Assembly (NCBI GenBank): GCA_021846505.1 | Contig: JAJZWV010000014.1 | Span: 1 to 58,343 of the forward strand | DNA length: 58,343 nt | DNA from: Bacillota bacterium | GTDB lineage: Bacteria; Bacillota; Sulfobacillia; Sulfobacillales; JAIMBI01 | Reading direction: 5' to 3' | In this document: piece after piece, positions 27,562 to 35,751 of the stretch | Layout: every line of letters starts with the position of its first letter | Numbering within the stretch: the first letter of the stretch is position 1 | Made by a program: the position numbers and the translations under genes | Notes under the pieces: model-generated | The model's input: only the letters and a program-made list of their open reading frames with translations | Database searches by the model: none | Told to the model about the DNA's origin: nothing

Positions 27562-27651
27562 CAGCCCGGGGACCGAGCGAACGGGGGCGGACCTGGCGGC
27601 GGCCGAGCGGGCGCGAGGGCGAAATGCGGAATCGAGAGGGAGTGATGGCGG

Positions 27652-29163
27652 GTGAAGGAACTGGGAGGGCGCGAGGCGCCGGCGAGCGAAGGCCGCCCTC
27701 AGGCGGCCGAGGGCGGATGGCTCATACCCCGCCAGGCGGCTGGGCCACTGGTCGTGGTCGCCGCCGGCATTTTGCTGGCGCTGGCCGTGCGTGGGCCCGG
27801 CATTGTGCTGTTGATGGCTGGATACGTGTGGCTGGCATTCACGGCGCTGGACGTGTCGCTGGCGGTGTTTGTGCTGGTCGCCAGCATTCCTGTGGGCCTC
27901 ACCCTGCATGGCCACGGCGTCCGGTACTCGGACCTCATGGCCATCGCGATGGGCCTGGGCCTTTTGTGGAAGCATCGGGAGGTCGGCCTCCGGCAGCTGG
28001 CCGGGCGCGTGTTTCCGCGAGCATGGGCCGCGCCGCTGGTAGCGCTTCTGTTTTTTGCCGTGCTGTCGCTGGTGCACGCCCAGTCGCGGCTGGGCGCCAC
28101 CGTGAAAATTTTGGAGCTGGTGGAGTTTTTCGTGGTCATCGTGGCAGTGGCCGCCGACATGGGGCTGTCGCACCGCTCATGGCGCCTGGTGCTGGCGGCC
28201 CTGTTTCTCTCGGGGGCCGCCATGGCCGTGTACGGCATCGTCCAATTTCTGTGGGCGCTGGGTCCGCCCTCTTTTCAGGTGTATGCGGACCACGTCCGGG
28301 CCTCGGGCACCTATGGGCAGCCCAACGTGTTTGGCGCCTTCATGGACCAGCTGCTGCCGCTGGGGGTGGCGCTGGTGGTGCTGGGGCCGTGGAAGGGCCT
28401 CCGCGGCCGCCCCTGGCTCGCTGGCGCCGTGGTGCTGATTGCCCTGGGCGTGTGGGTGTCGTTTTCCCGCGGCTCCTGGGTGGCCGACGTTGCGGCCATT
28501 GGGCTTATGGGCCTGTTTGTCTATGCGAATCGCCGCCAGCTGGTGGCGCCGTACATTGGGTGGGGCATCGCGCTCCCGATTGTGCTGTTTGGCGTGGCGA
28601 CCGTGTTGGGCAAGATTCACATCGTCCCCAATTTCGCAGCGGCCCACTCCAAGCACTATTCGGTGGGCGGCCGGCTGGTGTCGATTACCAACGGCATTCA
28701 CTCGTATGACAACCAGCAGCGCCTGCTGATTTGGGGCTCGGCCCTGACCGCCATCCGCCAGCATCTGCTGACCGGCGTGGGCATGGGCGAGTTTCACAAC
28801 TGGATTGCCACCCGGATGCCCAAAGGGCTGGTGGGAGTGCCGCCGCAGGCGTCCAACCTGTACCTGGAGATTGGGGCCGACACCGGGGTGTTTGGCATCG
28901 TGGCGGTCATTTGGCTGCAGTACCGCTGGTTCGCCCAAAGCGTCAAAGCCATCTGGAATCGCTTTGGCGAGCTGGACCCGTGGTTCTACGCGCTGGCCGT
29001 CGGCTCGCTGGGCGTGTTCACCGCGTTTTCTGTACACAACCTGGTGGACTACATGATTGACCACGGGGTCATCGTTCCGCTGTTGCTGGCCATGGGGCTC
29101 ATTGCCGCTATCGTGCGGGATGGCCGCACGCGCGCCGCGGCCCGCGACGGTGCCGAGCGCTAG
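27652..29163 (+). CDS. O-antigen ligase/polymerase-like membrane protein
   Basis: A 503-residue polytopic protein with about eleven to twelve hydrophobic segments after a 30-residue soluble start. The Wzy_C/WaaL-type signature region is present: a long external loop with TYGQPNVFGAFMDQLLP, then WVSFSRGSW, and later LLTGVGMGEFHNWI with NLYLEIGADTGVFG. Family members transfer or polymerise undecaprenyl-linked glycans outside the membrane; PglL-type relatives glycosylate proteins. The start is GTG 27652 with AGGGAG upstream. It lies in the middle of the glycosyltransferase run, two bases before the next gene. No flippase or initiating phosphoglycosyltransferase gene is in this window. Confidence 0.83.
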   Translation: MKELGGREAPASEGRPQAAEGGWLIPRQAAGPLVVVAAGILLALAVRGPGIVLLMAGYVWLAFTALDVSLAVFVLVASIPVGLTLHGHGVRYSDLMAIAMGLGLLWKHREVGLRQLAGRVFPRAWAAPLVALLFFAVLSLVHAQSRLGATVKILELVEFFVVIVAVAADMGLSHRSWRLVLAALFLSGAAMAVYGIVQFLWALGPPSFQVYADHVRASGTYGQPNVFGAFMDQLLPLGVALVVLGPWKGLRGRPWLAGAVVLIALGVWVSFSRGSWVADVAAIGLMGLFVYANRRQLVAPYIGWGIALPIVLFGVATVLGKIHIVPNFAAAHSKHYSVGGRLVSITNGIHSYDNQQRLLIWGSALTAIRQHLLTGVGMGEFHNWIATRMPKGLVGVPPQASNLYLEIGADTGVFGIVAVIWLQYRWFAQSVKAIWNRFGELDPWFYALAVGSLGVFTAFSVHNLVDYMIDHGVIVPLLLAMGLIAAIVRDGRTRAAARDGAER

Positions 29164-29165
29164 AC

Positions 29166-30272
29166 ATGGCCGTGACCGTCGGGCTGGACACCTCCCCGCT
29201 GGCCGCCTTGAACACCGGCACCGAGGAAGTGCTGGACGGCTTGCTGCACGGGCTTTATGAGGTGGGCCAGCCGGTGGTGCCGCTGGCCCACCCCCGCCAG
29301 GCGCTGGACATGGGGGCGCCCAGCCTCGGGCTGACGCCCACCGCCCGGCCGAGCCACCGCGCCAAGTGGCGGTGGGAGACCGCCGGGCTGGGGCGCGCGG
29401 CGGGTGCGGCGGGCGTGGACGTGGTCCATGTGCCTTATCTGGCGCACCCGCCGCGCCCGCTCCCCGTGCCCACGGTTGTGACCGTGCACGATCTCATCCC
29501 CTATCTCTACCCGGGCTACCAGCAGCGCTGGCGCACTCGCTGGTATTTCCGCCGGCTGGCCGCGCGACTGCCCTATGCCAGCCGCCTCGTGGCCGTGTCA
29601 GAAGCCACCTGGCACGACATCGCGCTGGTGTTCCCCGCCTGGCACGCGCGCGTGGTGGTGATTCCCAATGGCGTCCACCCGCAGTATTTTCTGCCCCCCG
29701 ATGCCGCCGAGCTTCAATCCGCGCGCCAGGAGCTGGGGCTCCGCGAGGGCGAAGACCGCGACACGCCGGTGCTGCTGTACGCCGGCGGCTACCAGCCGCA
29801 CAAAAACGTGCCCCTGCTGCTGAAAGCGGTCCAGGCGGCTCGCGAGGCCATGCCGCACCTGCGCCTGCTGCTGGCGGGCGCCGCGGGCCAGCTGGACGAA
29901 GCGGCGGCGCCGGGCGCCACGCTGCTGCCGCGGGTGCCACGCGAACGGCTGGCGGCCCTGTACGCCTTGGCCACGGTGGTGGTGTGCCCCAGCCGCTATG
30001 AAGGCTTTGGCCTGCCGGCTGCGCAGGGGCTGGCGGCCGGCACGCCGGTGGTGGCCAGTGATATTCCGGCGCACCGCGAGGTGCTGGGGGAGGCGGCTTG
30101 CCTCCTGCCGGTGGACGACCCCGCCGCCTGGGCGGAGGCCCTCACCGCGCTGCTCCAAGATCCCGCCCGCCGCCGCGAGCTGGCCGCGGCTGGCCGTGAG
30201 CGCGCCGGCGCTTTTCGCTGGGAGCGGGCCGCCCGCCAGTATCAGGCGCTGTATCACGGAGAAGCGCCGTGA
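29166..30272 (+). CDS. GT4 glycosyltransferase
   Basis: A 368-residue GT4 enzyme: VTVGLDTSPLAALNTGTEEV, TVVTVHDLIPYLYPGYQQ, VVVIPNGVHPQYF, LYAGGYQPHKNVPLLL and donor motif RYEGFGLPAAQGLAAGTPVV. In the donor site the second acidic residue (usually E) is replaced by Q (PAAQG), a change that could alter catalysis or donor choice. It starts two bases after the stop of the ligase gene without a strong ribosome binding site, so it probably depends on coupling. It overlaps the next gene. Confidence 0.86.
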   Translation: MAVTVGLDTSPLAALNTGTEEVLDGLLHGLYEVGQPVVPLAHPRQALDMGAPSLGLTPTARPSHRAKWRWETAGLGRAAGAAGVDVVHVPYLAHPPRPLPVPTVVTVHDLIPYLYPGYQQRWRTRWYFRRLAARLPYASRLVAVSEATWHDIALVFPAWHARVVVIPNGVHPQYFLPPDAAELQSARQELGLREGEDRDTPVLLYAGGYQPHKNVPLLLKAVQAAREAMPHLRLLLAGAAGQLDEAAAPGATLLPRVPRERLAALYALATVVVCPSRYEGFGLPAAQGLAAGTPVVASDIPAHREVLGEAACLLPVDDPAAWAEALTALLQDPARRRELAAAGRERAGAFRWERAARQYQALYHGEAP

Positions 30273-31426
30273 CCCGCCTTGCGGTGCTCATGATTTCCAA
30301 AGCCTCGGTCACCGCGCTGTACCGCGAGAAGCAGCGCCAGATGGCGGCGGCGCCCGGCAGCGGCGGCGTCAACCTGACGCTGGTAGTGCCGCCCGCGTTT
30401 GGCGGCATTGCCTTTGAGCCCGACCCGGCCGACACCTACCCCATTGCGCAGCTGCCGCTGTGGTGGGGGCGCCAGCAGCACCACCTGCACCTGTATCGGG
30501 GGCTGGCCCGCGTGTTTCGCGCCGCCGCGCCCGACTTGGTGCACATCGACGAGGAGCACTACAGCCTGGTGACCTGGGCCGCCACCCGGCTGGCGCAGGA
30601 GCAAAAGGTGCCGTCCGTCTTCTTCACGTGGCAAAATCTCTACAAGCGCTACCCGTGGCCGGTGTCGGCCTGGGAGGGGTACGTGCTGCGGAAGAGCCAG
30701 GGCGCCATTGCGGGCAACCAGGAAGCGGCCGCGGTTTTGGCTGCCAAAGGCTTTCGGGGGCCGGTGGCGGTCATTCCGCAGTTTGGCACGGATCCGGATC
30801 GCTACCGGCCGCTGGACGCGGGCGAGCGAGCGGCGGTGCGCCAGCAGTGGGGCCTCTCTGCCGACAGCGTCGCCATCGGGTACGTGGGCCGGCTGGTGGC
30901 GGACAAAGGCTTAGGCGTGCTGGCCGCCGCCGCCGCCCCCCTGCTGCACCAGCACCCATCCTGGCACCTGGTGCTGGTGGGCGACGGCCCGTGGCGCGCG
31001 GCGGGCGCCGCGTGGCAGCGCGCGGCCGGGCTCGAGCGGCAGGTGCACTGGGTGCCGCGGGTGCCGTCCCCGGCCATGCCCCCGATCATGGGGGCGCTGG
31101 ATGTGCTGGTGCTCCCCTCGCTCACCACTCCCCGCTGGAAGGAGCAATTTGGCCGGGTGCTGGTGGAAGCCATGGCATCCGGAGTGCCCGTCATCGGGTC
31201 GAATTCCGGCGAGATTCCCGCCGTCATCGGCGCCGGGGGGCTCGTGGTGCCCGAGGGAGACGCCGCTGCGCTGGGCGAGGCGCTATCCGCCTTGGCCGCC
31301 GATCCGGCGGCGCGAAGCACGCTCGCGCACGCGGGCCGCTCGCGCGTGCTGGCGCACTACACGCCTGGCACCATCGCCGCGGACACGGTTCGGTTTTACC
31401 AGCAGGTTTGTCAGGCGCAAGGGTGA
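30269..31426 (+). CDS. GT4 glycosyltransferase
   Basis: A 385-residue GT4 enzyme. The N-domain has LAVLMISKASVTALYREKQ and PDLVHIDEEHYSLVTW; the C-domain has IGYVGRLVADKGL, LVLVGDGPWR and WKEQFGRVLVEAMASGVPVI, the E-x7-E donor site with EQFGRVLVE. The GTG at 30269 overlaps the TGA of the previous gene. It is the last gene of the tightly packed rightward run that starts at 25364. Confidence 0.86.
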   Translation: MTRLAVLMISKASVTALYREKQRQMAAAPGSGGVNLTLVVPPAFGGIAFEPDPADTYPIAQLPLWWGRQQHHLHLYRGLARVFRAAAPDLVHIDEEHYSLVTWAATRLAQEQKVPSVFFTWQNLYKRYPWPVSAWEGYVLRKSQGAIAGNQEAAAVLAAKGFRGPVAVIPQFGTDPDRYRPLDAGERAAVRQQWGLSADSVAIGYVGRLVADKGLGVLAAAAAPLLHQHPSWHLVLVGDGPWRAAGAAWQRAAGLERQVHWVPRVPSPAMPPIMGALDVLVLPSLTTPRWKEQFGRVLVEAMASGVPVIGSNSGEIPAVIGAGGLVVPEGDAAALGEALSALAADPAARSTLAHAGRSRVLAHYTPGTIAADTVRFYQQVCQAQG

Positions 31427-31437
31427 TCCCGATGGCG

Positions 31438-31632
31438 TCAGGCGCTGATGCGGGCGCGCACCGCCTGGCGCTTTTGGCTCACCGCGGCTTCCGCCGACGC
31501 CAGCTGCGCAGCCGCGGCCTGCCGCCCTTCGGGCGTCTGGGCGCGCCGCATCGCCCGGCGAGCCTGCTCGCGGCGCTGAATCGCTTTCGCCCACGCCATC
31601 ATGGCGCGGGTTTCGGGGCTTACGCGGCGCAT
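31438..31632 (-). CDS. Small Ala/Arg/Gln-rich helical protein
   Basis: A possible 64-residue gene on the opposite strand just after the glycosyltransferase run. It reads MRRVSPETRAMMAWAK and continues as a single amphipathic helix rich in Ala, Arg and Gln. AGGTGGAGG stands directly before ATG 31632. No family is recognised. It could be a small nucleic-acid-binding or coiled-coil protein, or a chance frame. Confidence 0.4.
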   Translation of the reverse strand: MRRVSPETRAMMAWAKAIQRREQARRAMRRAQTPEGRQAAAAQLASAEAAVSQKRQAVRARISA

Positions 31633-31972
31633 GCCTCCACCTGCTTTCCCGGGTGCCGCCGGCAGACAGCAATCGGACGAAATGAGAACATTCGTTCGCG
31701 TATCCAAGATACCTGCTGCGGCCTCCCAAATCAAGGGCCCGTTGCCCCCAGCGTGTAAAGATTTCGTGAAGAGCGCGGGCCTCGCGAGGAACCTAAGGTC
31801 TCCGCCGGGCGTTTAGGCATGGTAGGCTTCGAGACAGGCTCCCAGCGGCGCAGCCAGACTGCTGGGAACGACGACGCGCTGGGCGGCCAGCGGCGGCCCT
31901 CCGCGGAGGCGCTGTGCCATGCGCGCGGCCAATGAAATCACGTGAGAAACCAACAGCAGAGGGGCAAGGCGC
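31633..31972. other. Intergenic region upstream of ugd
   Basis: No gene is seen. A TGG-TAGGCT extended -10-like element lies at 31820-31828 in the rightward direction, within TTTAGGCATGGTA, a string resembling the P2 and P4 promoter candidates. It would give a leader of about 140 bases before ugd. Confidence 0.35.
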
Positions 31973-33352
31973 GTGCAGGTACTGGTGCTGGGTGCGGGGT
32001 ATGTGGGGCTGTCCACCAGCGTCACGCTGGCGTACTTGGGACACGAGGTCGTGCTGGTGGACATCAATCCGGAGCGGGTGGAGTCCGTGCAGGCGGCCCA
32101 CTCGCCGATTTTGGAGCCGGGAATGGACGAGTTGCTGGCGGAGGTGCGGAGCCAAGGGCGTCTTTGCGCGGCCGTCGATGCCGGCGGGGCGGTCGGCCGG
32201 GCCGACGTGGCGTTCATTGCCGTCAACACCCCCCCGGATGTGGCCTCCGGGGATGCCAACATGGCTTACGTTCAAGCAGCCGCCGTGTCGCTGGGCCGCC
32301 AGCTGGATCCCAGCCACCAGGTGGTGGTGGTCAACAAGTCCACCGTGCCCATCGGCTCGGCCAACCTGGTCAAAAGCTGGGTCGAGGACGGCTGGCGCTC
32401 CACCCACCCGGGCGCCTCGCCCAACGGAACCTTCACGGTGGCGTCCAACCCGGAGTTTCTGCGCGAAGGGCAGGCGCTGTCGGACAGCTTGTACCCCAGC
32501 CGCATCGTGCTGGGCACCGACGTGCCCTGGGCCATGGAGCGGCTCAAGGCGTTGTACGCCCCCCTAGTGCACCAGTCCTTCCCCGCCCCACAAGCCGTTC
32601 CGCGGCCGGCGGGACTCACCACGCCCATCCCGGTCGCGGCCACCGACCGCGTGTCGGCGGAGCTCGTGAAGTACGCCTCCAACGCCTTTCTGGCCACCAA
32701 GATTTCGTTTGCCAACGAAATCGCGGCCATCTGCGAGCGCGTGGGGGCAGACGTCACCCAAGTGATGGCGGCGGTCGGGCAAGACCCCCGCATTGGCCCG
32801 CAATTTTTAGAGGCCGGGGTGGGCTGGGGTGGCAGCTGCTTCGGCAAGGACCTGTCCGCGCTCATGCACACCGCCCGGGAGTATGGCTTGCAGCCGGTGC
32901 TGGCGGAGGCCGCTGTAGATGTCAACCGCCGCCAGCGACTTTGGCTGGTGCGGCAGCTGCAAGCGACGCTCAAGACGCTAAAGGGGCGGCGGGTAGCCGT
33001 GCTGGGCCTCACCTTCAAGCCCGGCACCGACGACTTGCGCGACAGCCCGGCCGAAACCGTCATTGCCGAATTGGCGCGCCTGTCCGCACGCGTGGCGGCG
33101 CACGACCCGGTGGCGGCCGAGGCGGCGCGGCAGGCGTGGCCCTACCCCGCCGAGTACGTCAGCCACGTCGGCGACGCGCTGGTGGGCGCCGAAGCAGTGC
33201 TGCTGGTGACGGCATGGCCGGAATACGCCACACTGGATTGGGCGCAGTGGAAAGACGCCTTGGAGCGCCCGCTGGTGCTGGACGGCCGCAACCTGTGGGC
33301 GCCGGACGACTTGAGGCGGCTCGGCATCGAATACTACGGCGTGGGGCGGTAG
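31973..33352 (+). CDS. ugd: UDP-glucose 6-dehydrogenase family protein
   Basis: A 459-residue nucleotide-sugar dehydrogenase that would oxidise UDP-glucose to UDP-glucuronate with two NAD+, supplying acidic sugar for the surface glycan. It has the NAD-binding VLVLGAGYVGLSTSVTLA at the start, FIAVNTPPD, SNPEFLREG, the substrate region KYASNAFLATKISFANEIA, the catalytic cysteine in GWGGSCFGKD, and the C-terminal domain (GLTFKPGTDDLRDSP). The start is GTG 31973. GDP-mannose and UDP-ManNAc dehydrogenases are relatives; GGSCFGKD and overall length favour the UDP-glucose group. Confidence 0.88.
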   Translation: MQVLVLGAGYVGLSTSVTLAYLGHEVVLVDINPERVESVQAAHSPILEPGMDELLAEVRSQGRLCAAVDAGGAVGRADVAFIAVNTPPDVASGDANMAYVQAAAVSLGRQLDPSHQVVVVNKSTVPIGSANLVKSWVEDGWRSTHPGASPNGTFTVASNPEFLREGQALSDSLYPSRIVLGTDVPWAMERLKALYAPLVHQSFPAPQAVPRPAGLTTPIPVAATDRVSAELVKYASNAFLATKISFANEIAAICERVGADVTQVMAAVGQDPRIGPQFLEAGVGWGGSCFGKDLSALMHTAREYGLQPVLAEAAVDVNRRQRLWLVRQLQATLKTLKGRRVAVLGLTFKPGTDDLRDSPAETVIAELARLSARVAAHDPVAAEAARQAWPYPAEYVSHVGDALVGAEAVLLVTAWPEYATLDWAQWKDALERPLVLDGRNLWAPDDLRRLGIEYYGVGR

Positions 33353-33397
33353 CAAAGCGGGCCCTCCGCTAATTTTGGCGCATAGAGGAGGCCGTCT

Positions 33398-34405
33398 GTG
33401 GCCAGCGACCTTCGGTCCGGATCCGACATCCCCCTCACTGTGAGTGTCGTAATTCCCACCTACAACCAGGCCGCGACCCTGGCCGCGACCCTGGCCTCCG
33501 TGGCCGGGCAGTCGGTGGCGCCCCTTGAGGTCGTCGTGGTGGACGATGGGTCCACGGACGCCACCCCGGCGGTGCTGGCTGAGGTGGCCGAAACGTATCC
33601 GCTGCCACTGGTGGTGCGGCGCCAAGCCAACGCCGGGCCCGGCCCGGCGCGCGACCTGGGCTGGCGCACCGCCTCGGGCCAGCTCATCGCCTACACCGAC
33701 TCCGATGCCCGCCCGCGGGGCGACTGGCTGGCCGCTGCCCTGCCCTACTTCGAGGACCCGGGCGTGGCTGCCGTGGAAGGCCGCGTCACGGCCGAGACCG
33801 ACCGGGCGCCCACCATCTGGACTCACCAGGTGAAAAACCTGTTTGGCGGCCAGTTCATGACCGCCAACATGATTTATCGGCGCAGCGCCATCGCGGCGGT
33901 GGGGGGCTTCAAGACGCGCCACCGCGAAGATTCGGACCTCGCCTTCAGCGTGCTGGAGCACCAGGGCAAAATTGTGTACGCCCCCCGCTCGGTGGTCGAG
34001 CACCCGCCGCGCGAGGAAAGTCTGGCGTTTTACTTTCGGGTGGCCAACCGCCGCCGGTACGAGGGAGCACTGCTGCGCCGGCACCCCACCATCGCGCCGC
34101 GGTATGTCCACCGCTACCAGCCCACCGGAGCCCTCGTGGTGCTGGGCGAGCTCCTGATCCTGGCGGGCCTGTTTCACTGGGGCTGGGCAGCGACCTCGCT
34201 GGGCCTGGCGCTGCTGCTGGTGGGGCTCCCCAAGCGCGTGCTGGCGTGGCTGGATGGCCGGTCCTATTCCTACCGGGATTACTTGCTGGTGCTTATCGTG
34301 TCGCTGGCGCTGGTGCCCGTCGAGGCGTGGCATCGGTGGCTGGGGATGGCAGTGCCCCCGCGCCCTCCGAAGGCCGTCCGCTCGCGCGGGGAGGAAGCCG
34401 ACTGA
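33398..34405 (+). CDS. GT2 glycosyltransferase with C-terminal membrane segments
   Basis: A 335-residue protein: VSVVIPTYNQAATLAATL, VVVVDDGSTDATP, NAGPGPARDLGW, DxD-like TDSDARPRGDW, and HREDSDLAFSVLEH. Two or three hydrophobic segments (about 245-310) suggest membrane attachment. The start is GTG 33398, with AGAGGAGG six bases upstream. It follows ugd by 45 bases and is probably co-transcribed. Its last 113 bases overlap the end of the leftward GT2 gene. Confidence 0.85.
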   Translation: MASDLRSGSDIPLTVSVVIPTYNQAATLAATLASVAGQSVAPLEVVVVDDGSTDATPAVLAEVAETYPLPLVVRRQANAGPGPARDLGWRTASGQLIAYTDSDARPRGDWLAAALPYFEDPGVAAVEGRVTAETDRAPTIWTHQVKNLFGGQFMTANMIYRRSAIAAVGGFKTRHREDSDLAFSVLEHQGKIVYAPRSVVEHPPREESLAFYFRVANRRRYEGALLRRHPTIAPRYVHRYQPTGALVVLGELLILAGLFHWGWAATSLGLALLLVGLPKRVLAWLDGRSYSYRDYLLVLIVSLALVPVEAWHRWLGMAVPPRPPKAVRSRGEEAD

Positions 34406-35429
34406 TCCGCGCGCCCTCGGGCAGCGGCCCAAGGGCCGTGTCGGGCGGCGCCCACACCCAGGGCAGCGTGAGCGCCCGCGCATAAACAAAAAGCTTCCAC
34501 CACGGGGTCACAACGGGAAGCACCAGCGCCACCAGCGACTCCCGCCGGGTGTACGCGCGCATCATGAGAAAGCTGGTGGCGCGCACATACACGGAAAGCG
34601 CCCAAGCTGCCAAAAACGGCCACATCCACGGCTGGTCCAGCCAATGCAGCGTGCCCACCAGCCCCGCATACTGCAGGAGGTCCGTCCAGCCCACCATGAC
34701 TCCCAGCCGGCGGTGCTTGCGCGCCAGCCGCACCGCCGCCGCCTGATAGCGCACGCGCCGCAGGTGGCCGCCCAGTGTGGACGGCCGCGGCGGGTGGTCC
34801 ACTCGCATCTGGCCTGCGAAGTGAGGCTTCACGCCAGCGGCCCGCACCCGCATCGCCCAGTCGGTATCTTCATACGCGGGGTACGGGAACCGCCGGTCAA
34901 ACCCCCCGAAGCGTGCGATCACGTCGCGCCGCACCGCCAGGTTGCAGGTGGGAAATGGCCCGGAGGGCGCCGCCAGCACGGTGAGCTGGTGGCTGAAGGC
35001 GCTGGGCACCGCCAGCGCCGTAGTGCTGGTTTTGCCCACCAAAATCTCCGCACCGCCCCGCGCCGCCTCTTTGAGGGCCGCCATCCACCCGGGATCTGCC
35101 ACCACGTCATCGTCCAAGAAAGCCACCCAGCGGGACTCGGCCGGCTCCGCTGCCCCCTCATCCGCCACCAAAATCCCCAGATTGCGGGCGCGGGCCGGCC
35201 CGCCGTTGCTGACAGACACCAGCGTGACCGGGAACGGCAGGGCGAGCCCCGCCACGCGGCTCGCCGTGTCGTCGGCAGAGCCGTCGTTCACCACCACCGC
35301 GGCAAAGTCCAAGTCCGTTTGGGCGGCCAGCGCCTCCAGCCCACGCTGCAGCAGCCCCGCCTGGTTCATGGTGGGCACCACCACCGTGACGGCGGGGCCC
35401 CGCGGGTGTCTCGGCTGGTCTCTTTCCAT
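34293..35429 (-). CDS. GT2 glycosyltransferase, leaderless mRNA
   Basis: A 378-residue GT2 enzyme: VTVVVPTMNQAGLLQRGL, AAVVVNDGSADDTA, NGGPARARNLG, VAFLDDDVVADPGW, and the catalytic-base region YEDTDWAMRVRAAG. Two hydrophobic stretches near residues 270-330 suggest membrane association. The ATG at 35429 has no ribosome binding site but lies six bases after a good promoter, so the transcript should begin at the start codon. The tail (about 38 residues) is encoded opposite the end of the convergent GT2 gene and is low-complexity (Pro/Ala/Arg). It is related to its convergent neighbour in fold, not closely in sequence. Confidence 0.83.
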   Translation of the reverse strand: MERDQPRHPRGPAVTVVVPTMNQAGLLQRGLEALAAQTDLDFAAVVVNDGSADDTASRVAGLALPFPVTLVSVSNGGPARARNLGILVADEGAAEPAESRWVAFLDDDVVADPGWMAALKEAARGGAEILVGKTSTTALAVPSAFSHQLTVLAAPSGPFPTCNLAVRRDVIARFGGFDRRFPYPAYEDTDWAMRVRAAGVKPHFAGQMRVDHPPRPSTLGGHLRRVRYQAAAVRLARKHRRLGVMVGWTDLLQYAGLVGTLHWLDQPWMWPFLAAWALSVYVRATSFLMMRAYTRRESLVALVLPVVTPWWKLFVYARALTLPWVWAPPDTALGPLPEGARISRLPPRASGRPSEGAGALPSPATDATPRRAPAPATR

Positions 35430-35435
35430 GCGGGC

Positions 35436-35464
35436 AGTGTACCTGGGGCGCCGCCGCCTGCCAA
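35436..35464 (-). promoter_or_regulatory. Sigma-A-type promoter giving a leaderless transcript
   Basis: Leftward TTGGCA (35459-35464), a 17-base spacer, then TACACT (35436-35441). The ATG begins six bases after the -10, exactly where transcription would start. Confidence 0.65.
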
Positions 35465-35635
35465 ACGGTCCACCCCGCCGCCCGATTTGGCGCCGGCACC
35501 AATCCCCATTATCTGCCTCGCTGGGACATTCGCAGCGCGCTCCCGCAAAAAGAGGATTTTGGCGCCGGAGCCCGTATTGCCCCAGCTGAACAAGTCGCTG
35601 GCCGCGGCCCCACTCGGTGGCGCGGCGGCCGGCCC

Positions 35636-35666
35636 TTGGCACAGCTGCCACGTCAACCCATACAAC
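35636..35666 (+). promoter_or_regulatory. Possible promoter of the GH18 gene
   Basis: TTGGCA (35636-35641) and TACAAC (35661-35666) with a 19-base spacer, longer than usual. The leader would be about 80 bases. No gene is seen in the 322-base divergent gap 35430-35751. Confidence 0.35.
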
Positions 35667-35751
35667 TCTGTGTCTCCGCCGCGGGCGCGGCTGGACGCAA
35701 TTCGCCGATAAGGCCGCGCCTCACCCAAGTTTGAACGGAGGATCTCAATCT

